A stretch of 5,280 nucleotides of DNA, taken from assembly GCA_030037035.1 (NCBI GenBank), contig JASHSA010000063.1, forward strand, positions 1-5,280, given 5' to 3'. Shown piece after piece: positions 1-5,280 of this stretch. The notes beneath the pieces are model-generated. The model saw only the letters and a list, made by a program, of their open reading frames with translations, had not been told where the DNA came from and made no database searches. The position numbers and the translations under genes were made by a program. How positions within the stretch are numbered: position 1 is the stretch's first letter; the number at the start of each line of letters is the position of its first letter. The stretch is from Thermoplasmata archaeon (lineage in GTDB: Archaea; Thermoplasmatota; Thermoplasmata; Lutacidiplasmatales; UBA184).

Positions 1-2
1 CT

Positions 3-95
3 CCGACGTGGCCGACGGCCGGCCTCACCGTCCTTGCCGCATGCCTGATGGCGGCGGCCGTGCCCGCGCTGGGGACCGCCGCGCCCGCCTCGGCG
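3..95 (+). other. Signal peptide (C-terminal part) of the propeller protein
   Basis: In the frame of the large gene, codons 3-47 encode a Gly/Leu/Val/Ala-rich hydrophobic run that continues past the ATG at 48 and ends in an Ala-Ser-Ala type cleavage site at about 87-95. The positively charged n-region and the initiator codon are not seen in the window. ATG 48 alone would cut off most of the hydrophobic core. The exact cleavage site is a prediction by eye. Confidence 0.6.
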
Positions 96-2468
96 GGGGC
101 GTCGGCGAGCCCCGCCGGATCAGCGCTGACCCTGACCCCGCACGAAGCGACCCCGGCGTCCGCGGCGCTGGAGCCTTCGGCGACCACGCTGTCGGCCCTG
201 CTCGCCGCCGCAGAGACGGCCTCGCCGTCGGCGAGCTCCGGTGGCAACCCGCTTTGTTGCCAGGTTATCGCGAATCCCGCGACCGGGGACAAGCCGGCCG
301 GCATGGCCATCGACACCGCAGCCAACCTGGTTTTCATCTCGGACTGGAGCGCCGGGGAGGTCACGGTTCTCTCGGGTACCTATCCGTACGCGCAGGTCGG
401 CTGGTCGCCGGTGAACGTTGGGGCAGGCGCCTACCCGAACGGGGAAGCGTACGACCCGCTCACGTGCACCGTCTGGGTGGCCCTGTGGGGTAACGACCAC
501 GTCACCGAGATCAGCGATGGGGACACCGCTCCGTACTGTCCGGGGCCCGCGCCCGCTGCCGGCACGATCGTGGCCAGCATCAGCCTGCCGTCCCCCGCGA
601 CGGGCCCGTACGGAATCGCCTACGATCCGGACGACGAGGTCATGCTCGTCACCGACCAGGGGTACGGAACTACCGGCCAGCCCCAAGAGGTGACGGTGAT
701 CTGCGCCCAGGCTACGGTCACGTGCGAGAGCAGCACTCCGCCCATGACCGACGTCGCGCTCCCGGGCTACCCGTTAACGACCACCGGCCCGAGGTACGTC
801 GCCTGGGACCCGGTGGACGACTACTTCGTCGCGACCGACCCCACCGGTCCGAGTGGCCCGGTGGTCGCCCTCTTCGCGTGCACGGCCGGCATCGGCTGCT
901 TGACGACATCCAACTGGGGCTACTACGGCGACGTTTCCCTTCCGGCGGGCTCGGTGCCCTCGGGCATCGCCTACGCCGGGACCGGCACGTACGATGCGCT
1001 TTCGGGCGGGACCGGCACGTTCTGGGTCGGTGACGGCTCGAACGACGAGGTGAGCGTGATCTGCACGGCGACCAGTCAGTTCGTCACCGGGTCGAGTTGT
1101 TCGAACCTGACGTTCTACCCCCCCGGGATCGGGTACGACTTCTCGTTCACGGTGCCCGCGGGGACCTCGCCTAGCGGGGTGGCGTTCTTCCCGCCGTGCG
1201 ACGAGCTCTTCATCACCGGCAGCACCGCAGACGACGTCCTGGTCTACCACGACGAGGTCAGCACTCCGGCGCTACGCGCCACGGTGGACGTGGGGGTCGC
1301 GCCGTTGGCCGCGATCTACGACGGGGAGGTCATCACCTCGAACTACGGTTCGCAGAACGTCTCCGTCATCCTCTGCTCGGCGTGCAACGCCACCCCCTGC
1401 AGCTACTCGATCAACTTCACCGAGAGCGGACTTCCCGCCGGAACGACCTGGGACGTCGACCTGAATGGGATGCCGGCGAGCGCCACCGTCACCACGACCG
1501 GGCAGGGGATGACGATCAACTTCGCTGATCTGTGCGTTGGGAACTACACGTATGTCGTCAGCGTCCCGCCCGGCTATGGGACCACGAACCCCGGCGGAAC
1601 CGTCTCGATCCCGGCGGGGTCGGCGCCGGGCACGGAGCTCAGCGTCAGTGTGCCGTTCACGCAGACGTGCACCTACACGGTCACGTTGAACGAGACCGGC
1701 CTACCGACCGGGACGATCTGGAGCGTGACGCTGAACGGGGTGACCCTGCCGGCCACGGTCTCGACCACCGGCGGACACTCGATCACGTTCTCCGGCCTGT
1801 GCGCCGGGAGCTACGCCTTCCAGGTCACCGCCCCGAAAGGGTACACCGCGAACCCGTCGTCCGGCACGGTTGTGATCCCCGCCGGGTCGCCGTCGGGAAC
1901 CGAGGTCTACCAGGCGATCGCCTTCCAGAACCTGGAGTTCACCGAGAGCGGGCTCCCCGCCGGCATTCCCTGGGACGTGACGATCTCGGGCCGCGGCGTC
2001 AAGGAGACGAACATCACGAACGGGACCCTGATCAGCCTCAGCGTTCCGAAGGGGACGTACAGGTACAACGTCTCCAAGCCGTGCGAGTACAAGGCGGCGC
2101 CGCTGAGCGGCTCCGTCACGGTGCGCAACGCCGTCGTGGTCGTGCACGTCGTCTTCACGCTCCTGACGAAGGTCGTGAAGTTCAAGGAGACCGGGCTTCC
2201 CCACGGGACCAGCTGGTCCGTGAACGTCACGGGGCCGGAGCCGTTCGCGCCGTTCACGGTCGTCACCACGACGTACACGAGCACGAGCTCGACGATCGCG
2301 GTCAGGACCGTCTGCGGCAGCTACACTTGGAACGCGTCCAGCGCGGTCGTGGGCCCCACCAGCTACTTCCCCCACCCGGCCTCGGGAACGTTCACGATCA
2401 CCGTCACGGGGAACACGATCAAGAAGGTCCCCCCGGCGAACCCGATCGCGATCAAGTACGCGCCGTAG
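3..2468 (+). CDS. Secreted seven-bladed beta-propeller protein with four C-terminal Ig-like ESGLP repeats (5' end outside window)
   Basis: Probably an exported surface or extracellular protein; ligand or substrate unknown. The frame is open to the left edge, and the hydrophobic stretch before the ATG at 48 looks like a signal-peptide core, so the real start is probably upstream of the window and ATG 48 is internal. Counting from ATG 48 (806 residues): signal-peptide end to about residue 16, an Ala/Ser/Thr-rich linker to about 66, seven propeller blades at about 76-443, and four Ig-like repeats at about 453-805. Propeller blades of this type (YncE/YVTN, NHL-like) usually mediate binding; the repeats are common in Thermoplasmata surface proteins. 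Nineteen cysteines and many N-x-S/T sites fit an extracellular, disulfide-bonded, possibly glycosylated protein. No C-terminal membrane helix or sorting motif is visible; it ends in a Lys/Pro-containing tail and TAG. Domain types are fairly sure, function is not. Confidence 0.9.
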   Translation, partial: PTWPTAGLTVLAACLMAAAVPALGTAAPASAGASASPAGSALTLTPHEATPASAALEPSATTLSALLAAAETASPSASSGGNPLCCQVIANPATGDKPAGMAIDTAANLVFISDWSAGEVTVLSGTYPYAQVGWSPVNVGAGAYPNGEAYDPLTCTVWVALWGNDHVTEISDGDTAPYCPGPAPAAGTIVASISLPSPATGPYGIAYDPDDEVMLVTDQGYGTTGQPQEVTVICAQATVTCESSTPPMTDVALPGYPLTTTGPRYVAWDPVDDYFVATDPTGPSGPVVALFACTAGIGCLTTSNWGYYGDVSLPAGSVPSGIAYAGTGTYDALSGGTGTFWVGDGSNDEVSVICTATSQFVTGSSCSNLTFYPPGIGYDFSFTVPAGTSPSGVAFFPPCDELFITGSTADDVLVYHDEVSTPALRATVDVGVAPLAAIYDGEVITSNYGSQNVSVILCSACNATPCSYSINFTESGLPAGTTWDVDLNGMPASATVTTTGQGMTINFADLCVGNYTYVVSVPPGYGTTNPGGTVSIPAGSAPGTELSVSVPFTQTCTYTVTLNETGLPTGTIWSVTLNGVTLPATVSTTGGHSITFSGLCAGSYAFQVTAPKGYTANPSSGTVVIPAGSPSGTEVYQAIAFQNLEFTESGLPAGIPWDVTISGRGVKETNITNGTLISLSVPKGTYRYNVSKPCEYKAAPLSGSVTVRNAVVVVHVVFTLLTKVVKFKETGLPHGTSWSVNVTGPEPFAPFTVVTTTYTSTSSTIAVRTVCGSYTWNASSAVVGPTSYFPHPASGTFTITVTGNTIKKVPPANPIAIKYAP
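273..1376 (+). repeat. Seven-bladed beta-propeller region
   Basis: Seven degenerate repeats can be laid out by eye, each with a 'P-x-G-[IV]-A-[YF]-[DF]-P' type strand, a 'V-[FWM]-[IVL]-[ATS]-[DN]' strand and a 'x-V-[TS]-V-[IL]' strand. Approximate residue ranges from ATG 48 are 76-110, 122-158, 178-220, 236-279, 296-340, 367-403 and 413-443. This is the pattern of YVTN/YncE-type lactonase-like propellers, in which seven blades close a ring. Blades 3, 4, 5 and 7 each end in a cysteine followed 3 to 12 residues later by another (C219/C226, C278/C284, C339/C351, C443/C446/C451). Blade 5 is about ten residues longer than blade 6 in the loop between its first two strands. Confidence 0.75.
1404..2465 (+). 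repeat. Four tandem Ig-like ESGLP repeats inside the propeller gene
   Basis: Repeats start at about 1404, 1674, 1926 and 2169, with spacings of 90, 84 and 81 codons measured from the conserved Glu. Each opens with a beta strand and the motif E-[ST]-G-L-P-x-G-[TI]-x-W followed by a second strand (V-x-[LIV]-[NS]-G). Repeats 1 and 2 are the closest pair: both have a L-C-x-G-[NS]-Y turn, a P-x-G-Y-x-x-N-P segment and an I-P-A-G-S-x-x-G-T-E strand near the end, plus an N-terminal Cys just before the first strand that could pair with the LCxG cysteine. Repeat 3 lacks both of these cysteines and repeat 4 has only one, so they are more diverged. Such repeats usually act as spacer or adhesion domains on archaeal surface proteins. 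Confidence 0.85.
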
Positions 2469-3105
2469 AACGAGCAAGCCCCCGCACCGGCGTCCGAGCC
2501 CGGGTCCCGGTGCCGTACCCCTGCCGTAGACGGCCGGACGATCGTCGGGCGGCTCGACGTGGCCGCGGGCGCGCTCGGACCGCGCGGTCGTGGGGCCCCG
2601 GCGATCAGCCGGCGTTAGAGGTGTTCCGAGGGACCTCTTCGCCCGAGGAGAGGGCGTGCGGCCTGCACGGCGGCCCCCGCTCCGGGGAGTCGGGCCCGAC
2701 GGCACCTCTAGGGGTCGTCCGAGGCGACGGGAGCTTCGCTACGGTCTCCGCGGTCGGTCGGGCGAGGCGAGGGGCTCTCGCTCTGCAGGCTCGCCGTCCA
2801 CCTTCGCGCAGCGCCCCCTGTTCTGACTGCTTGGATGCGCCCGGTCGTAGGCGTCCAGGTCTCCGACCGACACCTTCGCGACTCTCTTCGACCGCAACAA
2901 CGTTCCGGTCCTCCAACCCCTTGCGTCCCGACGCCGCTCTGAACGTCACGCGTCCGGAGCCGTTCGGGCCGTGCTTGGTCGTCGCCGCGACCTACACGAG
3001 CACGAGCTCGACGATCTCGGTCACGACGGTCAGCGGCAGCTCCGACGGTCGCGCTCGGCGAAGGACTCTTGCCCCGGTGACGCTGCCGGTCCCGATGGGC
3101 CTACC
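2469..3105. other. Gene-free stretch of about 640 bp with one decayed repeat fragment
   Basis: No reading frame here gives protein-like sequence: the open frames on both strands are Arg/Pro/Gly-rich translations typical of GC-rich non-coding DNA and lack recognisable motifs. The only structured content I found is the repeat remnant at 2941-3040 and a perfect 12-bp palindrome at 2689-2700, the latter not remarkable at this base composition. I see no clear archaeal TATA/BRE element, no T-rich terminator, no tRNA-like fold and no terminal inverted repeats. The promoter of the zinc-ribbon gene presumably lies in the right part but could not be located. Confidence 0.6.
2941..3040 (+). pseudogene. 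Decayed fragment of an Ig-like ESGLP repeat (partial copy of 2222-2321)
   Basis: Aligned without gaps, 2941-3040 matches 2222-2321, the middle of repeat 4 of the propeller gene, at 87 of 100 positions; similarity drops sharply on both sides. The copy reads in frame from codon 2942 and preserves the segment N-V-T-x-P-E-P-F followed by T-Y-T-S-T-S-S-T-I, but the defining ESGLP-x-G-x-x-W motif upstream and the final strands downstream are missing. The 13 differences fall 6, 4 and 3 at first, second and third codon positions, so there is no bias toward silent changes, and the conserved cysteine of repeat 4 has become serine. This fits drift without selection. It could derive from the neighbouring gene or from a paralogue elsewhere in the genome; the window cannot tell. 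Confidence 0.7.
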
Positions 3106-3969
3106 GTGAGCGGATCTTCGGCGTACTGCACCGTCTGCGGCAGCCCGCTGTCCGGCGGCGCGCGGTTCTGCAGCCGGTGCGGAACGGAGGTCGGGTCCCC
3201 TGGCACCTCGGGCCTGCCGAGCGGTCCGCCTCCGCTCAACTGGGCGACGGCGGGGTACCTCGGGACGTCGTCCAGCCCGCACCCCCGAGACCTCGAGCGG
3301 ACGGAGACCGGGCTCCTGGTCGCGGTCATCGGGTTCGCCCTGCTCTGGATCCCCTACGTCAGCGCGGTCGGCGCGATCCTCGAGTTCGTGGGGCTGGTCA
3401 TGCTCTGGCTCGGACGCAGGGCGTTCGGGCGGCCGCACGACAACAGCGTGACCGCGGGCGGGGTGCTGATCGTCCTCGCGTTCCTCATCGTCCTCGTCGG
3501 GTCGATCTCGCTCGTCTACGGGGTCGCCACGGCCGCGGCGGTCTCCACCCTTCCGGGCGAAGGCGGCGTGCTGACGGCGGACCTGGAGGCGTACTTCCTT
3601 CTCGCCCTCGTCTCCGGAGCGATGACCGCCTGCGGCTATCTGTTCCTGCCGTACGCTCTCGCCGACGGCACGAGCCGTCTCCTCCTCTGGGGCGGCATGG
3701 TCGGCACGATCGCGATCGCGACGTTCTCCTACCTCTACTTCTGGCCCCAGATCGCCTCGGCGATCGTCGCCGCCACCTCCAGCTCGACGCTGCAGACCGG
3801 CCCGGTCACCGCCCTCGAGGGACGGGCGGCGCTCGTCGGATCGGTCAACGTCGTGCCGGACCTGATGTTCCTTGTGGCCTACTACCGCACGCGCGAGCGG
3901 CTGATCGCGGGGGTCTATCCGGGTTCCCCGACGGGCGCCCCTTCCCGCCCCTACGGCCGCGGCGCGTAG
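3106..3969 (+). CDS. Zinc-ribbon membrane protein, about six transmembrane segments
   Basis: A 287-residue membrane protein of unknown role. The N-terminus is a short zinc ribbon with two CxxCG knuckles (C8/C11 and C22/C25), then a Pro/Gly/Ser linker to about 60, then hydrophobic segments at about 68-85, 86-103, 116-141, 161-184, 191-221 and 241-259, and a polar Pro/Gly/Arg tail. Zinc ribbons of this kind (zinc_ribbon_2 / DZR-like) are often fused to membrane domains in archaea; here the ribbon probably faces the cytoplasm. I chose GTG 3106 because it sits just before the ribbon. The alternative ATG at 2971 would add 45 Arg/Asp-rich residues that lie out of frame over the repeat remnant. No clear Shine-Dalgarno or TATA box is seen. 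A TGA in another frame overlaps the start as GTGA. The stop lies 19 bp from the stop of the convergent gene. Confidence 0.88.
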   Translation: MSGSSAYCTVCGSPLSGGARFCSRCGTEVGSPGTSGLPSGPPPLNWATAGYLGTSSSPHPRDLERTETGLLVAVIGFALLWIPYVSAVGAILEFVGLVMLWLGRRAFGRPHDNSVTAGGVLIVLAFLIVLVGSISLVYGVATAAAVSTLPGEGGVLTADLEAYFLLALVSGAMTACGYLFLPYALADGTSRLLLWGGMVGTIAIATFSYLYFWPQIASAIVAATSSSTLQTGPVTALEGRAALVGSVNVVPDLMFLVAYYRTRERLIAGVYPGSPTGAPSRPYGRGA

Positions 3970-3988
3970 TCCGTCGCCCGCGCGGCGC

Positions 3989-4315
3989 CTACGCCGGTAG
4001 GCCGAGCGACGTCCACGCCGGGTAGCGCGTCAGCGCCCCCTCGCAGACGTTCGCGAAGTACCGACCTCGCGAGGAGAACTGCATGATCCGCTTCCCCTCC
4101 TGGGCGAGCTGCGCCCAGCGGGAGCGCGTCTGCGGGTTCTGCTCGATCCCCTCGACCGGGCTCCCGGCGAACGTGAACGCGACCGTGCGCAGTCCGAGGT
4201 TCCGCGTGCGCCCGACCGTGAAGCGGCGGCCGTCCAGGTCGACCTCGCCGGCGTCGTCCTCGAGGACCTGACGCCAGACGCGGACGAGCGTCTCGGCGAG
4301 CGTCGGGTTCGTCAT
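3989..4315 (-). CDS. Conserved-looking small hypothetical protein, 108 residues
   Basis: I do not recognise the family. The protein is soluble, with no signal peptide or membrane segment. It starts with a likely amphipathic helix (about residues 5-19, containing V-R-V-W-R-Q-V-L), followed by probable beta strands at about 24-36 and 42-50, an acidic/polar turn around 53-60, a charged helix at about 62-74 (R-W-A-Q-L-A-Q-E-G-K) and a strand around 76-82. A single cysteine occurs at 91. Balanced composition and an alternating strand/helix pattern, unlike the Arg/Pro-rich out-of-frame translations, support a real gene. ATG 4315 is the first start after the stop of the upstream hydrolase gene, 46 bp away on the same strand, so the two are probably co-transcribed. 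A GC hairpin fills part of that spacer. Confidence 0.75.
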   Translation of the reverse strand: MTNPTLAETLVRVWRQVLEDDAGEVDLDGRRFTVGRTRNLGLRTVAFTFAGSPVEGIEQNPQTRSRWAQLAQEGKRIMQFSSRGRYFANVCEGALTRYPAWTSLGLPA

Positions 4316-4317
4316 GT

Positions 4318-4350
4318 CCGGGGCCCCCCGCGCGCCCGTCGCGGCCCCGG
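4318..4350 (-). repeat. 8-bp perfect inverted repeat in the spacer between the two minus-strand genes
   Basis: The arms CCGGGGCC (4318-4325) and GGCCCCGG (4343-4350) are perfect reverse complements around a 17-base GC-rich loop. On the minus strand the hairpin lies 11 bases after the hydrolase stop codon and ends two bases before the ATG of the small gene. It could affect translation of the downstream gene or mRNA processing. There is no T tract, so it is not a typical terminator, and chance is possible in DNA this rich in G and C. Confidence 0.35.
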
Positions 4351-4361
4351 CGAGAGGCGGT

Positions 4362-5240
4362 CTAGAACCGTGCGGCCAGCCATCGGTGGACCTCGGGGAC
4401 GCTTCGCAGCCAGGTCGAGAGGTGACCTTCGTCGGGGAGCAGGTGGGGTTCGGCGCCGGGAACGTGCTCGGCGACCCAGCGACCGTGCGCGAACGGCACG
4501 AAGAGGTCCTCCCTGCCGTGCCAGACCTGGACCGGGAGCCGGACCGATTCCGGGGCGAACCCCCACGGCAGGGCCGCCGAGAGGTTGTCGTCGCGCATCC
4601 CGTCGACCCCTGGGCGGAGCCCCTCGGCCGCCTGCTCCAAGAGGAACGCCACGACGTCGTCGGTGAGCGCCTCGCGGTCGACGCCCGAGCAGAGGCTCGC
4701 GAGGCCGCGGCGGAGCTGCTCGGCGTCCCAGCCGAGGATCTCGAGGCGCTCGCGTCGGCCCTTCTCCTCCCACGCGGGACGGTCGGTCCTCATCAGGCGG
4801 AAATCCTCGGCGTTGGCGGCGCCGGTGCCGGCCTCCCAGTCGAGCCCGTCGCTCGGGTAGGGGGCGGCGCCCGCGATCACCGAGGCGGCGACGACGCGGT
4901 CAGGCAGGCGGGCGGCGCACGCGAGCGCCGGCGCGCCGCCGCCGGAGAAGCCGTAGACCGCGAAGCGGTCGAGCCGGAGCGCCTCGGCGACCGCGCGCAC
5001 CTCGTCGGCCGCGTCGCCGACGCTCCGTCCCGGTGCGGGGGTCGAGCCTCCGTAGCCGGCGCGGTCATAGGCGATGAGCCGGACCCCGTTCGCCCGAGCG
5101 TTGGCGACGAACGGCGGGTACAGCAGACGGGAGCCCGGGGTCCCGTGCAGGGTGAACACGGGCCGCCCGTTCGGGTCCCCGTCCTCGCGGACGCGCAGCG
5201 CGCGCGTCGGGGTCATCCGTACCGAGCGTTCGGTCGCCAT
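4362..5240 (-). CDS. Alpha/beta-hydrolase fold protein
   Basis: A probable cytoplasmic serine hydrolase (alpha/beta-hydrolase superfamily, Abhydrolase_1/6 type); substrate not predictable. Numbered from ATG 5240 (292 residues): the oxyanion-hole strand-turn L-H-G-T-P-G-S-R at 31-38; Y-D-R-A-G-Y-G-G-S at 58-66; nucleophile elbow G-F-S-G-G-G with Ser99; a variable helical cap at about 125-220; the acid in H-G-R-E-D, Asp245; and the catalytic histidine in D-E-G-H, His273. The triad is therefore complete and the length is normal for the family, so the enzyme should be active. Relatives include proline iminopeptidases, haloalkane dehalogenase-like enzymes and esterases. An in-frame GTG at 5273 would add 11 residues and ATG 5216 would remove 8; ATG 5240 fits the family best. 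The small hypothetical gene follows 46 bp downstream on the same strand. Confidence 0.93.
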   Translation of the reverse strand: MATERSVRMTPTRALRVREDGDPNGRPVFTLHGTPGSRLLYPPFVANARANGVRLIAYDRAGYGGSTPAPGRSVGDAADEVRAVAEALRLDRFAVYGFSGGGAPALACAARLPDRVVAASVIAGAAPYPSDGLDWEAGTGAANAEDFRLMRTDRPAWEEKGRRERLEILGWDAEQLRRGLASLCSGVDREALTDDVVAFLLEQAAEGLRPGVDGMRDDNLSAALPWGFAPESVRLPVQVWHGREDLFVPFAHGRWVAEHVPGAEPHLLPDEGHLSTWLRSVPEVHRWLAARF

Positions 5241-5280
5241 CCGCCGTCCCCGCGGTACGAGGCCCGCGGGCACGTAACAG

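Noticed and set aside
2689..2700. Perfect 12-bp palindrome in the gene-free region
   Set aside because: Made only of GC-rich sequence, isolated, with no second copy, promoter or target gene nearby; chance is likely.
1701..2705. Long open frame on the minus strand opposite the propeller gene
   Set aside because: Arg/Gly/Asp-rich translation with no motif, directly antisense to the conserved repeat-coding region; expected in GC-rich DNA with few stop codons.
2971..3105. Upstream ATG extension of the zinc-ribbon protein
   Set aside because: The added 45 residues are low-complexity Arg/Asp/Gly and overlap the repeat remnant in a different frame, while GTG 3106 places the zinc ribbon at the usual extreme N-terminus.
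1532..3109. Long plus-strand open frame (525 codons) running from inside the propeller gene to 3109
   Set aside because: Its first 930 bases are an out-of-frame reading of the repeats, rich in Arg and His; only the short stretch at 2941-3040 is homologous to real protein, and that is described as a remnant.
3961..3989. Possible terminator hairpin between the convergent stop codons
   Set aside because: Only a 5-bp stem (3961-3965 with 3985-3989) around a 19-base loop, and no T tract on either strand; too weak to call.
4312..4773. Second minus-strand open frame overlapping the hydrolase gene
   Set aside because: Arg/Pro-rich translation in another frame of the hydrolase, which has a complete catalytic triad in its own frame.

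Overview
The window is very GC-rich and reads as archaeal, most likely an uncultured member of the Thermoplasmatota. This rests on two things recalled from family knowledge, not on a search. First, the secreted protein on the left carries several copies of an 'E-[ST]-G-L-P-x-G-x-x-W' Ig-like repeat, which I know mainly from extracellular proteins of Thermoplasmata lineages. Second, it is followed by a double-CxxCG zinc-ribbon membrane protein of a kind common in the same genomes. There are no rRNA, tRNA, CRISPR or transposase genes.

Layout. Positions 3-2468 (+) hold one large exported protein whose true start lies left of the window: signal peptide, low-complexity linker, a seven-bladed YncE/YVTN-like beta-propeller, then four Ig-like repeats. 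Positions 2469-3105 have no convincing gene, but contain a 100-bp degraded copy (2941-3040) of the last Ig-like repeat of that gene. At 3106-3969 (+) is a zinc-ribbon protein with about six membrane segments, starting at a GTG. On the opposite strand lie a 108-residue unrecognised protein (4315-3989) and, upstream of it, an alpha/beta hydrolase (5240-4362). These two are 46 bp apart and are probably co-transcribed. They converge on the zinc-ribbon gene with only 19 bp between the stop codons.

The genes do not form an evident pathway. The left half is cell-surface or secreted material (propeller plus adhesive-type repeats) next to a membrane protein of unknown role; the right half is a small metabolic-type unit. 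The most interesting signal is the decayed repeat fragment between the first two genes. It suggests that a second ESGLP-repeat gene or repeat copy once stood there, and its reading frame ends in a stop codon overlapping the start of the zinc-ribbon gene. I did not find a convincing new defence or mobile system.
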